A DNA stretch of 64,000 nt from Nocardioides euryhalodurans (GCF_004564375.1 NZ_CP038267.1:866001-930000); one strand, 5' to 3'; shown: positions 30,090 to 38,347, numbered from the stretch's first letter. Notes: generated by a model not told the origin, from the sequence alone. Numbers and translations are program-made.

Positions 30090-30511
30090 GCGGACGGGCT
30101 GACCGGGCGACCGCGTCGCGCTCCTCCGGGAGCGCGCCGAGGAAGGTCCGGGCTCCACAGGGCAAGGTGGTGGGTAACTCCCACCCGGGGCAACCTGCGG
30201 GACAGTGCCACAGAGAACAGACCGCCACTTCCGCTGCTGGTCAGGGGAAGGGGCAAGGGTGAAACGGTGGTGCAAGAGACCACCAGCGGTCCGGGTGACC
30301 GGGCCGGCTAGGCAAACCCCACCTGGAGCAAGGTCAAGAAGTCCGGGGCCACGGCCCCGGACGCGCGTGCGTCTGAGGGCGGCCCGCCCGAGCACGCGGG
30401 TAGACCGCTGGAGGCGGCCGGCAACGGTCGTCCTAGATGGATGGTCGCCCCCGTCGTACGGGACTCCCGTACGACGGGACAGGACCCGGCCTACAGGTCA
30501 GCCCGTCCGCC
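30090..30511 (+). ncRNA. rnpB: RNase P RNA (class A)
   Basis: The catalytic RNA that trims tRNA 5' ends. The universally conserved segments are all present in order: gaggaaggtccgggctcc near 30138, cagggcaaggtgg near 30158, gacagtgccacagagaaca near 30200, aagggtgaaacggtggtgc near 30254, the ggctaggcaaaccccacc stretch near 30305, gggtagaccgctgg near 30398 and the agatggatggtcgcc core near 30435. The 5' end (30090-30104) pairs over 15 bp with the 3' end (30496-30510) to form helix P1, which fixes the limits to within a few bases. The strong hairpin at about 30449-30477 is internal, not a terminator. Confidence 0.96.
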
Positions 30512-30649
30512 CCTCACCCGGGTAACAGGACCTCCACCGGCGTGCCACGGTCCCGGCATTCGCCTGCCCGGTTCCGCCGCGGCTCCTAGGTTCGTCGCCA
30601 GCAGCTCCGTCCCCATCGAGGGGGCCTCGGACACGGAACGGGATCTGAC

Positions 30650-31186
30650 ATGCAGAAGACGGTCAAGGGCGCGGTCGCCGGTGCTTCCGGCGTCGCACTG
30701 CTGGTGGGCGGCTTCGGCACCTACGCGCTGTGGACCGACAGCGAGGGCCTGGCCACCCACGGCGTCCAGTCCGGCCGGCTCGACATCGCGTCGACCCCCG
30801 GGGTGTACGACGACGCGAACACGGCCGCCGCCGACGACTGGGCCGCGACCGACAAGCTGGTCCCCGGCGACAAGGTCACCTACTCGCAGACCTTCACCGT
30901 CACGGCCGAGGGCAAGAACCTCGAGGGGACCATCGCCTACCAGCAGCCCTCGCTCGCCAGCAGCTTCTCGGCCGGCCTCGCCCACTCGGTCGAGGTCGTC
31001 GCGAACGGCGCGACGGTCTACGAGACCTCACCAGGCTCCAACCAGTTCACGTTCCACGAGCCGTTCGGGAGCATCACGTTCACGGCGGTCGTGACCTACG
31101 AGCTGCCCGCCGCCACTGCCGGCAGCGCGGACCAGGGCAGGTCGGCGACGCTGCCCGCTGCCGACATCACCATCACCCAGGGCTGA
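30650..31186 (+). CDS. Exported protein with SipW-type (alternate) signal peptide, RER_14450-like family
   Basis: A 178-residue exported protein. The N-terminus KTVKGAVAGASGVALLVGG followed by GTYALWTDSEGL is the alternate signal seen in TasA/camelysin-like proteins: the hydrophobic segment ends in a T-x-A-x-W-T/S-D-x-E motif rather than a classical AxA site. The mature part is beta-rich (DKVTYSQTFTVTAEGKNLEG, then ITFTAVVTYELP). Related proteins are processed by a SipW-like peptidase and can form fibres. No sipW-type peptidase or other fibre gene lies next to it here. A purine-rich GGAACGGG precedes the ATG. Confidence 0.75.
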   Translation: MQKTVKGAVAGASGVALLVGGFGTYALWTDSEGLATHGVQSGRLDIASTPGVYDDANTAAADDWAATDKLVPGDKVTYSQTFTVTAEGKNLEGTIAYQQPSLASSFSAGLAHSVEVVANGATVYETSPGSNQFTFHEPFGSITFTAVVTYELPAATAGSADQGRSATLPAADITITQG

Positions 31187-31204
31187 GCGGCTCCCGTACG
31201 CCCG

Positions 31205-32656
31205 TCATCCCTCGAGCGCGAACTCGACCTTGCGGGACGAGGGGTCGGCCACCACCAGCGTGACGGTCACGTCCTCGCCCAGCGGCAGCTCTCGGTCGGC
31301 TGACACCCGTGCCTCGACGGCGGGGTCCTGGACGGTCACCACACCGCGGGTACGCCGCTCCTCGTCCCGCTCGACGACCACCCCGGGGAAGGACTGCCCG
31401 ACGCGGTGCTGGAGCAGCTCGGCCTCGACCAGGTCGAGCACCGCGCCCTCGTAACGGTTGGCGCGGCGGCCGGACTCCTGGAGGGTCGCCGGCAGGTCGT
31501 GGAGCTTCTCGGTCACCCACCCGGGCACGTCCTCGCCCGCGCACAGCGCGACGCAGACCTCGCCGGCGTAGCGGTCGCCGAGGCGGCGCAGCGGGGCGGT
31601 CACGTGGGCGTACTCGGAGGCGAGCGCAGCGTGCTGCGGGTCGGCGGGCACCTCGCCGTCGAAGGCGACGTAGCCGCTCCCGCGCAGCAGCCGCGTGCAC
31701 GCGACCACCATCGCGGCGTGGGCGGGCCGGGAGGGGTCGAGCGCGCGGATGAAGTCGGGGTAGAGGACCTCGGCCGGCCACTCGATCCCGAGGGCGCGGG
31801 CGGTCCGGTGCAGCCGCTTCACGTCGCGCGGGTCGGCCGGCGGCAGCGTCCGGAGCAGCCCGACGCGCGCGTAGACCATGAGCGAGGCGGCGGCGAAGCC
31901 GGTCAGCAGGGAGATCTGCGCGTTCCACTTCTCGACCGGCAGCATCTCGCGGAACTCCAGCCGCACCGTGTCGCCGTCGAGGTCGACCTCCTGCTCGGGC
32001 AGCGGGAGGGAGACCCCGCCACGGGCGGCCTCGCGCTCGAGCCTCAGCTCTCCGACCTCGCGGAGCAGCATCAGCGACTCCGCCGCGGTGCCCTCGTCGA
32101 TCTGGCGCTGGACGCCCTCGTAGTCGAGCTTGGCGCGGGAGCGGACCAGGGCGCGCTCGACGACCACGTCCGTCCCCTCCCCCACCTCGTCGACCCGGAT
32201 CGTCCAGAGCAGGGCCGGGCGGTCCTGGTCGGGCAGCAGCGAGGCGGCGTCCTCGGAGAGCACCTTGGGGTGCAGCGGGACCTTCGAGTCCGCGCCGTAG
32301 AGCGTCTCGCCGCGGCGGTGGGCCTCGGTGTCGACCGGGTCGCCGGCGGCGACGAAGGCCGCCACGTCGGCGATCGCGTAGTGGACGACGTAGCCGTCGC
32401 CGTCGCGCTCGATGTGCAGGGCCTGGTCGAGGTCCATCGCCGAGTCGGGATCGATCGTCACCAGCGCGAGGTCGGTGCGGTCGAGGTCGGGCAACCTCGG
32501 CGCGTCGGCGGCCCGGGCCGCCGCCTCCTGGACCACCGCCGGGAAGTCGGGACTGACCTGCAGCTCCTCCTGGATCTGCACCAGCCCGTCACGCAGGGTC
32601 CGCGCCGCGCCCCCGTCCTTCCTGGACCGGAGCCTGACCACTCGACTGCTCGCCAT
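31205..32656 (-). CDS. RNB-domain ribonuclease (RNase II/R family)
   Basis: A 483-residue processive 3'-5' exoribonuclease. The catalytic RNB signature LVTIDPDSAMDLDQAL is near residues 64-80 with the metal-binding aspartates, followed by YAIADVAAFV, LHPKVLSEDAASLL, FREMLPVEKWNAQISLLTG and the conserved HVTAPLRRLGDRY segment. It lacks the N-terminal cold-shock domains of full RNase II/R, as is usual for the short actinobacterial form; a C-terminal S1-like part is at most partial. ATG 32656 has a TAGGGT box 7 nt upstream that overlaps the divergent yaaA promoter. Confidence 0.9.
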   Translation of the reverse strand: MASSRVVRLRSRKDGGAARTLRDGLVQIQEELQVSPDFPAVVQEAAARAADAPRLPDLDRTDLALVTIDPDSAMDLDQALHIERDGDGYVVHYAIADVAAFVAAGDPVDTEAHRRGETLYGADSKVPLHPKVLSEDAASLLPDQDRPALLWTIRVDEVGEGTDVVVERALVRSRAKLDYEGVQRQIDEGTAAESLMLLREVGELRLEREAARGGVSLPLPEQEVDLDGDTVRLEFREMLPVEKWNAQISLLTGFAAASLMVYARVGLLRTLPPADPRDVKRLHRTARALGIEWPAEVLYPDFIRALDPSRPAHAAMVVACTRLLRGSGYVAFDGEVPADPQHAALASEYAHVTAPLRRLGDRYAGEVCVALCAGEDVPGWVTEKLHDLPATLQESGRRANRYEGAVLDLVEAELLQHRVGQSFPGVVVERDEERRTRGVVTVQDPAVEARVSADRELPLGEDVTVTLVVADPSSRKVEFALEG

Positions 32657-32663
32657 GACCCGC

Positions 32664-32669
32664 ACCCTA
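32664..32669 (-). promoter_or_regulatory. -10 box (TAGGGT) of leaderless RNB gene
   Basis: Lies 7 nt from ATG 32656; its TA (32668-32669) is shared with the yaaA -10 box. Confidence 0.55.
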
Positions 32670-32673
32670 GTCT
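32668..32673 (+). promoter_or_regulatory. -10 box (TAGTCT) of leaderless yaaA
   Basis: Lies 7 nt from GTG 32681 and overlaps the divergent RNB -10 box by two base pairs. Confidence 0.55.
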
Positions 32674-32680
32674 GACGGGC

Positions 32681-33454
32681 GTGCTGATCCTGCTCCCTCC
32701 GAGCGAGGGCAAGACCGCCCCCGCCCGCGGCAAGCCGCTCGACCTCGCCTCGCTGGCCCACCCCGGCCTGACCGACGTACGCCGTCGCGTGCTCGACACG
32801 CTGGTCGAGGTCAGCCACCGCGAGGACGCCGCAGAGCTGCTCGGGCTCGGCCACACCCAGACCGACCTGCTCGAGCGCAACCGCCGCCTCGAGACCGCCC
32901 CGACGGCGCGCGCCGACCGGGTCTACACCGGGGTGCTCTTCGACGCGCTCGGCTTCGCGACGCTCTCCCCCGCCGCACGGCGACGCGCGACCGGCCGGGT
33001 CGCGGTGACGTCCTCGGTCTTCGGACTGGTCCGTCCCACCGACCGGATCCCGGCGTACCGGCTCTCGGGCGACACCTCCCTGCCCGGCCTCGGCCCCGTC
33101 GCGGGCGCCTGGCGCGCGGTGCTCGGCGAGGCGATCGAGGAGTCCCTGGGCCGCGGGCTGCTGGTGGACCTGCGGTCCGGGACGTACGCCGGCTTCTGGC
33201 GCCCACCGGCGACGCTGGCTCGCCGGGTGGCCACCGTGCGGGTGCTGCACGAGGCGGGGGGGGTGCGCAAGGTGGTGAGCCACTTCAACAAGGCCACCAA
33301 GGGCAGGATCGTCCGGGCGCTGCTCGAGGACGGGCGTGACCCGCGCACCCCGGCCGCGCTGGCCGACGTGCTGCGCGACCTCGGCTGGAAGGTGGAGGAC
33401 GGCGCTCCGACCCCGAGGGGCGCCCAGCTCGACGTCGTGGTCGACGAGGTCTGA
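32681..33454 (+). CDS. yaaA: YaaA-family peroxide-stress protein (DUF328)
   Basis: A 257-residue cytoplasmic protein of the YaaA family, which limits intracellular iron and binds DNA during peroxide stress in E. coli. The N-terminal LILLPPSEGKT, the YTGVLFDALGF block, the TSSVFGLVRPTDRIPAYRLS segment and the C-terminal VVSHFNKATKGRIVRALLE are family hallmarks. Leaderless GTG at 32681. The function in actinobacteria is inferred from the family. Confidence 0.9.
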   Translation: MLILLPPSEGKTAPARGKPLDLASLAHPGLTDVRRRVLDTLVEVSHREDAAELLGLGHTQTDLLERNRRLETAPTARADRVYTGVLFDALGFATLSPAARRRATGRVAVTSSVFGLVRPTDRIPAYRLSGDTSLPGLGPVAGAWRAVLGEAIEESLGRGLLVDLRSGTYAGFWRPPATLARRVATVRVLHEAGGVRKVVSHFNKATKGRIVRALLEDGRDPRTPAALADVLRDLGWKVEDGAPTPRGAQLDVVVDEV

Positions 33455-33464
33455 CCGGACCGGA

Positions 33465-33491
33465 TGTCACACCCGGGCCGCGAGCGGTGTC
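33465..33491 (+). promoter_or_regulatory. ECF41-type promoter upstream of the carboxymuconolactone decarboxylase gene
   Basis: TGTCACA at 33465-33471 followed 16 bp later by TGTC at 33488-33491. The ECF41 consensus is TGTCACA with a CGTC -10 about 16 bp downstream, so one base differs. The adjacent sigma gene is an ECF41 member. Confidence 0.7.
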
Positions 33492-33528
33492 TCCATGGCG
33501 ACACAGCAATCGTCGTCCAGGAGGAGAC

Positions 33529-34119
33529 ATGACCGGCACCACCCGCGTCCCCGCGGCAGAGATCACCGGCGTCTACGGCGCCGTCCTGAAGCGGTTCAGC
33601 AAGAGGATGTTCGGCCGCACACCCGAGTCGCTCGGCGTGATGTGGCACCACCCCGCCTCGCTCAAGGCCGGGATGGGGATGGGCCGCAAGGCGGCGTCCT
33701 GGAACGAGTGCCCCCGCGAGCTCAAGGGGTATGCGCACATGGCGGTGGCCTCGCTCGTCGGCTGCTCCTTCTGCCTCGACCTCGGCTACTTCCAGGCCCG
33801 CCACGAGGGGCTCGACGTCGCCAAGGCGCGCGAGGTGCCGCGGTGGCGCGAGTCGGACGTGTTCACGCCCCTGGAGCGCGACGTCCTCGAGTACGCCGAG
33901 GCGATGTCGCAGACCCCGCCCACGGTCACCGACGAGCTCTCCGCCCGGCTGCTCGACGCGCTGGGCGCACCGGGCCTGGTCGAGCTCACGGTCTGGATCG
34001 CCGTGGCGAACCAGATGGCGCGGGGCAACGTCGCCCTGGGCATCGAGGCCGAGGGGTTCGCGGCCTCCTGCGGCCTGGCGCCCCTGGCGCAGCCGAGCGG
34101 CGTAGCGTCCCCGGCATGA
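33529..34119 (+). CDS. Carboxymuconolactone decarboxylase-family protein (ECF41 partner)
   Basis: A 196-residue AhpD-like protein. The redox/active-site motif GCSFCLDLG (CxxC) lies near residues 82-90, preceded by ELKGYAHMAVASLV and followed by the helical bundle with VELTVWIAVANQMARGN. In ECF41 systems the gene for such a protein (or an oxidoreductase or epimerase) sits beside the sigma factor and is its main target. That is the layout here: an ECF41 promoter lies upstream and the sigma gene overlaps the stop by ATGA. GGAGGAG precedes ATG 33529. The substrate is unknown. Confidence 0.88.
   Translation: MTGTTRVPAAEITGVYGAVLKRFSKRMFGRTPESLGVMWHHPASLKAGMGMGRKAASWNECPRELKGYAHMAVASLVGCSFCLDLGYFQARHEGLDVAKAREVPRWRESDVFTPLERDVLEYAEAMSQTPPTVTDELSARLLDALGAPGLVELTVWIAVANQMARGNVALGIEAEGFAASCGLAPLAQPSGVASPA
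34103..34108 (+). promoter_or_regulatory. -10 box (TAGCGT) of leaderless sigma-factor gene
   Basis: TAGCGT lies 7 nt before ATG 34116, inside the last codons of the decarboxylase gene, giving the sigma factor a promoter independent of its own target promoter. Confidence 0.5.
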
Positions 34120-34994
34120 CCGACGACCCGTTCGTCACCCACCGCAGCCTGCTCTTCACGGTCGCCTACGAGATGCTCGGCTCGGCCGCCGACGCCGAGG
34201 ACGTCGTGCAGGAGGCCTGGCTGCGGTGGGCGGACCTCGACGCCGCCGCCCGGGCCGAGGTGCGCGACCCCCGGGCGTACCTCGTCCGGATCGTGACCCG
34301 GCAGGCGCTCAACCGGCTGCGCACCCTGGCCCGCCGCCGCGAGGACTACGTCGGCGAGTGGCTCCCCGAGCCGCTGCTGACCTCGGCCGACGTGGCCGAG
34401 GACGTCGAGCTCGCGGAGAGCGTCTCGATCGCGATGCTCACCGTCCTGGAGACCCTGGGCCCGGCCGAGCGCGCCGTCTTCGTGCTGCGCGAGGTGTTCG
34501 AGGTGCCCTACGACGAGATCGCGGAGGCGGTCGGCAAGACCCCGGCGGCGGCCCGCCAGGTCGCCCGCCGGGCCCGCGAGCACGTAGCCGCGCGGCGTCC
34601 CCGGATGCAGGTGGACCGGGCCGAGCAGCAGGCGGTCGTCGAGCGCTTCCTCTCGTCCCTGCGGACGGGCGACCTGGCGGGGCTGCTCGAGGTGCTGGCA
34701 CCCGACGTGGTGCTGCGCAACGACGGCGGCGGCGTGGTCGGCGCGGCCCGGCACCCGATCGTCGGCGCGGACAAGGTGTCGCGGCTGCTCGCGACGTTCC
34801 CGAAGCAGTCGCGCGGCGCGAGCGTCACCACCGTCTGGATCAACGGCGGACCCGCCGCGCGGGTGGAGCTCGAGGGCGAGGTGGCCGGCGCGGTCAGCAT
34901 CGTGGTCGAGGACGGCCGGATCAGCCGGATGTACGCGATCTGGAACCCGCACAAGCTGACCCGGATCGACGCCCCGGCGCTGCTGAGCCGCTGA
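34116..34994 (+). CDS. ECF41-family RNA polymerase sigma factor with SnoaL-like C-terminal domain
   Basis: A 292-residue extracytoplasmic-function sigma factor. Region 2 (about 10-75) has AYEMLGSAADAEDVVQEAWLRW, and region 4 (about 110-165) has the helix-turn-helix EVPYDEIAEAVGKTPAAARQ. The linker contains WLPEP, and the C-terminal domain (about 175-290) is SnoaL-like with DGGG and an N-P-H-K-L near the end. WLPEP, DGGGK and NPDKL are the ECF41 signatures, so the last two are slightly altered (DGGGV, NPHKL). In this group the C-terminal domain replaces a separate anti-sigma factor, and none is encoded nearby. Confidence 0.92.
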   Translation: MTDDPFVTHRSLLFTVAYEMLGSAADAEDVVQEAWLRWADLDAAARAEVRDPRAYLVRIVTRQALNRLRTLARRREDYVGEWLPEPLLTSADVAEDVELAESVSIAMLTVLETLGPAERAVFVLREVFEVPYDEIAEAVGKTPAAARQVARRAREHVAARRPRMQVDRAEQQAVVERFLSSLRTGDLAGLLEVLAPDVVLRNDGGGVVGAARHPIVGADKVSRLLATFPKQSRGASVTTVWINGGPAARVELEGEVAGAVSIVVEDGRISRMYAIWNPHKLTRIDAPALLSR

Positions 34995-35006
34995 GGCGTT
35001 CCGACG

Positions 35007-35909
35007 TCAGGTGTCCGCCGGAGCCTCCTCGGGGCCGTACACGGGCGGCCCTGGCCACTCGAAGGACGGGCCGGACAGCCCCGGTCCGTCGGCTCGTGGG
35101 TCGGCTGCAGCCGCTGGGACCAGCCCCAGCTCCCGGGCGACCGTCACCGCCATCATCCGGTCGACCACGCCGAGCTTGCGGTAGACGTGGCCCAGGTGGC
35201 AGTGCACCGTTCGGGGCGACACCTGCAGCCGGCGGCCGATCGCGGCCGCGGTGAGTCCCTCGGCGAGCAGACCGAGCACGGCGACCTCTCGTGCGGTCAG
35301 GTCCGCCGGCGGCGAGCACGTCGCCAGCCGGACCCGGGACGTGACCTCTGCCTGCCGGTCGAGCAGTGCCAGCAGCGGCTGGAGGCGTCGGGCGAGGTCG
35401 AGCTGCTCGTCGGAGAAGTCGTCCCTGCCCTGGGCCAGGACGAAGGCGCGGTAGGACCGCGATCCGAGGTGGCTGGGGATCGACAGCTGTTGCTCGTGGC
35501 CGTGCGGCTCCAGCAGTTCCTTCAGGTAGTTCCCGCCTCGGGGCGGCGCCAGCTCGCCGGGGACCCGGCCCACCGTCATCGGGGCAGGGTCCTGGGTGCG
35601 GGCGAACCACACCAGCAGGGGGTGGGCACGCATGGCCTCCACGACCCACGTGCCGAAGTCCGCGGTGTCGGCGTACCCCGGGATGGCGCTCTGCAGCTCG
35701 AAGCCGAACCGTCCGTCCGTGTCGGCCCAGTTCCACGAGACGTGACACCCGAAGGTCTCGGCGAGGTGGTCGGCGATCGTGACGCGCGGGAAGGTCCCGG
35801 TGGCGCTCCGGCTGAGCTCCACGACGTGGTCGACCCAGTCGGCGAGGACCGCGTGCTGCGTCGGCACCTGCGTCACCGCCCCCCGGCGGCCCGTGCACGA
35901 CGCCGTCAC
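35007..35909 (-). CDS. LuxR-family transcriptional regulator
   Basis: A 300-residue regulator. The C-terminal helix-turn-helix (about 203-265) is classical LuxR/GerE: LTAREVAVLGLLAEGLTAAA, then RLQVSPRTVHCHLGHVYRKL. The N-terminal 190 residues have no receiver or ATPase motif and are probably a ligand or signal domain of unknown type (contains WNWADTDGRFGFELQ). The last 40 residues are Pro/Gly-rich. The GTG at 35909 is the longest start and GTG 35876 is an alternative; neither has a clear ribosome binding site. It ends 12 bp after the convergent sigma gene. Confidence 0.8.
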   Translation of the reverse strand: MTASCTGRRGAVTQVPTQHAVLADWVDHVVELSRSATGTFPRVTIADHLAETFGCHVSWNWADTDGRFGFELQSAIPGYADTADFGTWVVEAMRAHPLLVWFARTQDPAPMTVGRVPGELAPPRGGNYLKELLEPHGHEQQLSIPSHLGSRSYRAFVLAQGRDDFSDEQLDLARRLQPLLALLDRQAEVTSRVRLATCSPPADLTAREVAVLGLLAEGLTAAAIGRRLQVSPRTVHCHLGHVYRKLGVVDRMMAVTVARELGLVPAAAADPRADGPGLSGPSFEWPGPPVYGPEEAPADT

Positions 35910-36000
35910 GGCCGGGGCCTGGGTGCCCGCGGCCGAGGGGCCGCTCTACCGGAAGACGGTACTCGTCTTCGTCAGGCCTGTCCTCGTGCCGGCGCCCCGG

Positions 36001-36837
36001 TCATGGCAGCACCCTGCCGTCGGGGTCGTCGACCGCGGTCACGACTGAGCTGCCCAGACCCAGCCGCCGGTGAACGATGCCGTCCCAGGCCCGGCCCCGG
36101 ATGGTGATCGAGACGGCCCCGGGCCGGAACGCCCATCCGGTTTGCGAGTCGAAGCCCATCTGCCACCTCGTCGGCGCGGTCCCGCAGGGCCGGGACCGGT
36201 ACGACTGACCTCGAGCGACGTTGTCATCGACGCGCTGGCTGGCCTCCCCATACATCCGCACCTCCGACGGCGTCCCGCAGGTCACGGTGCCGTGGACCAC
36301 CAACCGGCCGGAGACACTGCCCGACGTCGCCCTGTCGACGACGACCTCGGTACCCGCCAGACCGAGGTTTCCGACCGTCAGCACCGCGGTTCCCCCCGGA
36401 CCTCGCTCACAGCACGAGCTCACGGCGATCCAGTATCGCCGGCCCTCCAGGATCCTCACGCCTTCGGCGGCACTGCGACCGGGGCCTCTGTCGTCGTCGC
36501 AGTCGACGAGCTGACGATGGCCGCCGCCACCGACGAAGACCGCGAGCCGGGTGTCGTACGAGGACCCGGCGGTCGTCATCCGGAGCCGTCCCGTGTCCGG
36601 GGCCCTGAACCTGAACCAGACGCTCTTGTCGCCCACGCAGGCCCCGTCTCCGGGATCGGCGGTCGCTTCGGTCGTGTCGACGGTGACCGTCGTGGGAGCC
36701 GTGATCACGGTTGCGCCTGCGACCAGGTCGTTCGGCGGCGGTGCGGCCTCCGCGGGTGCGGCGAGCAGCACTGCCGGCAGCGCGCACGCTGTTGCGGCGG
36801 CGAAGGCAGCGGTGCGGGTGCGGGTCGTGGACCTCAT
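36001..36837 (-). CDS. Secreted protein with PPC-like beta domain
   Basis: A 278-residue exported protein. The signal peptide (TAAFAAATACALPAVLLAAP) ends near AEA at about residue 32. Residues 35-150 have the pattern of a bacterial pre-peptidase C-terminal (PPC) domain: PPPNDLVAGATVI, SVWFRFRAPDTGRLRMTTAG, SYDTRLAVFVGG and GRRYWIAVSS. The C-terminal part is an unrecognised beta-rich region with several cysteines. No protease domain is present, so it is a stand-alone PPC protein. GGAGGGGGAGA precedes ATG 36837. Confidence 0.7.
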   Translation of the reverse strand: MRSTTRTRTAAFAAATACALPAVLLAAPAEAAPPPNDLVAGATVITAPTTVTVDTTEATADPGDGACVGDKSVWFRFRAPDTGRLRMTTAGSSYDTRLAVFVGGGGHRQLVDCDDDRGPGRSAAEGVRILEGRRYWIAVSSCCERGPGGTAVLTVGNLGLAGTEVVVDRATSGSVSGRLVVHGTVTCGTPSEVRMYGEASQRVDDNVARGQSYRSRPCGTAPTRWQMGFDSQTGWAFRPGAVSITIRGRAWDGIVHRRLGLGSSVVTAVDDPDGRVLP

Positions 36838-36920
36838 CGGAATCTCCCCCTCCGGGCTCTCTCCGAGGGTCGCGCGCCGCGGCGCGCTGCGCCATCAGCA
36901 CATCTGCTGATGGCTGGTCC

Positions 36921-37595
36921 TCACCAGCGCTGCGGGTCGCCGAGCAGTGCGCGGTCGGGCGGGACCGCGTTGAAGAGCCGCAGCGTGGCGAACGGACCGT
37001 GATCCTCGCCGGGGTGGAAGGACAGCACCGTCACCGACGCCGGCAGCAGCTCCATCCGATAGATCGCGAGCAGCGGGGCCTCCACGACGTGGGCCACCAG
37101 CGTCTTGATGGGCGTGACGTGGCTGACGACGACGACGGTGCGTCCGGCGTGCTCCTCGAGCACCCGTTCCAGACCGGCGAGGACCCGTTCCTCCACGGCC
37201 CGGAACGACTCGCCGTGGCCGCCGGGAGCGACGTCCAGGGAGCCCAGCCACTGCTCGAGGTCCTCGCCGTGCAGCTCGGCGACCTCGTCGAACGTCCGCC
37301 CGTCCCAGGCGCCGAACTCCATCTCCGCGAACCCGGGCTCCTCCACGACCTCCCGGCCCAGCAGCTCGCCGATGATGTCGGCGGACTCACGGGTGCGCCG
37401 TACGGGGGAGCTGACGATCGTGTCGATCCGGTCGACCACCGGGGCCAGCCACTCCCCGACCGACCGGACCTGGGCCCGCCCCTCCTCGGAGAGACCGGGG
37501 TTGCTGCTGGTCAGGCCGCCCGAGAAGCGCCGCTCGGTCGTGTGGGCGGTGACGCCGTGCCGCACCAGCACGAGCGTGGTGGGGCCCTCGGGCAC
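36921..37595 (-). CDS. Histidine phosphatase (phosphoglycerate mutase-like)
   Basis: A 224-residue enzyme of the histidine phosphatase superfamily. The phospho-acceptor LVRHGVTAHT is near residues 9-18, the second arginine is in SSPVRRTRESADII, and the second catalytic histidine is in VVVSHVTPIKTLV. In many actinobacteria the same domain is fused behind an RNase HI domain; here it is free-standing. Its GTG at 37595 follows the zinc-ribbon gene stop with no gap (TAG then GTG), so the two are translationally coupled. The substrate is unknown. Confidence 0.87.
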   Translation of the reverse strand: MPEGPTTLVLVRHGVTAHTTERRFSGGLTSSNPGLSEEGRAQVRSVGEWLAPVVDRIDTIVSSPVRRTRESADIIGELLGREVVEEPGFAEMEFGAWDGRTFDEVAELHGEDLEQWLGSLDVAPGGHGESFRAVEERVLAGLERVLEEHAGRTVVVVSHVTPIKTLVAHVVEAPLLAIYRMELLPASVTVLSFHPGEDHGPFATLRLFNAVPPDRALLGDPQRW

Positions 37596-38339
37596 CTACA
37601 GGCCGCTCTCGGACGTGCGGACCAGGATCCGCTGGCACTCCTCGCAGCGGATCACCTCGTCGGAGGTGGCCGCGCGGATCGTCGCGAGCTCCGCGGCATC
37701 GAGCGAGAGGCGGCAGCCGCCGCACTCACGCGCCCGGAGCGCCGCCGCGCCCACACCGCCCTTCTGCTCCCGCAACCGGTCGTAGAGGGTGAGCAGCGGC
37801 TCGGGCATGCCCTCCACCGCCGGCCCGCGCTGGGCCTCGACCTCGGCGAGCTGGGCGTCGATGACCGAGGACTTCTCGTCGCGGGCCGCGGTCAGTGTCG
37901 CGAGCTCCTCGTCGGCCTCCGCCACCTGCCGGGTGAGGGTGTCGAGCTCGCGCTGGGCGTCCTCGACCTTCTCCATCACCTCGAGCTCCTGGTCCTCCAG
38001 CGAGGTGATCCGACGTTCGAGCGACTCCAGCTCGTGCTGCATCCGCTGCAGGTCCTTGGGGTTGGTGATCAGCCCCTGGTCCATCCGGTCGCGGTCGCGC
38101 GTTCGGCGCGTCTTGACCTGCTCGACGTCGGCGTCGACCTTGGCCTGCTCGGTGGCGAGGTCCTCCACCACGATCGCGGCGTCACGGGCACGGTCGTCGA
38201 GGTCGGCGCGGGCCGCCTTCAGCGTCGCGATCGCCTCGTGCTCGGGCAGGTGGCTGAGCTGGTGCCGCAGCTGGTCGGCGCGGGAGTCGAGCTCCTGGAC
38301 GTCGAGGAGCTTCAGCTGGGCGAACGGGTCGGCTTTCAG
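37596..38339 (-). CDS. Coiled-coil C4 zinc-ribbon protein (DUF164/CdsZ-like), probable CTG start
   Basis: A 247-residue protein. Most of it (about 10-180) is a long alpha-helical coiled coil, followed by a C4 zinc ribbon with ECGGCRLSL and RCEECQRILV (two C-x-x-C pairs). Homologs begin right at the ADPxxQLxLLDVQ motif. Here the only codon in that position is CTG (38337-38339), 5 nt after AGGAG at the Nif3 stop. No ATG, GTG or TTG is available in frame nearby. The gene lies between Nif3 and the phosphatase, a conserved actinobacterial order. Its role is poorly defined. Confidence 0.8.
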   Translation of the reverse strand: MKADPFAQLKLLDVQELDSRADQLRHQLSHLPEHEAIATLKAARADLDDRARDAAIVVEDLATEQAKVDADVEQVKTRRTRDRDRMDQGLITNPKDLQRMQHELESLERRITSLEDQELEVMEKVEDAQRELDTLTRQVAEADEELATLTAARDEKSSVIDAQLAEVEAQRGPAVEGMPEPLLTLYDRLREQKGGVGAAALRARECGGCRLSLDAAELATIRAATSDEVIRCEECQRILVRTSESGL

Positions 38340-38347
38340 GGTGGCTC

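Noticed and set aside
30449..30477. Strong hairpin taken as a transcription terminator
   Set aside because: It lies inside RNase P RNA, upstream of the conserved 3' P1 strand, and is one of its internal helices.
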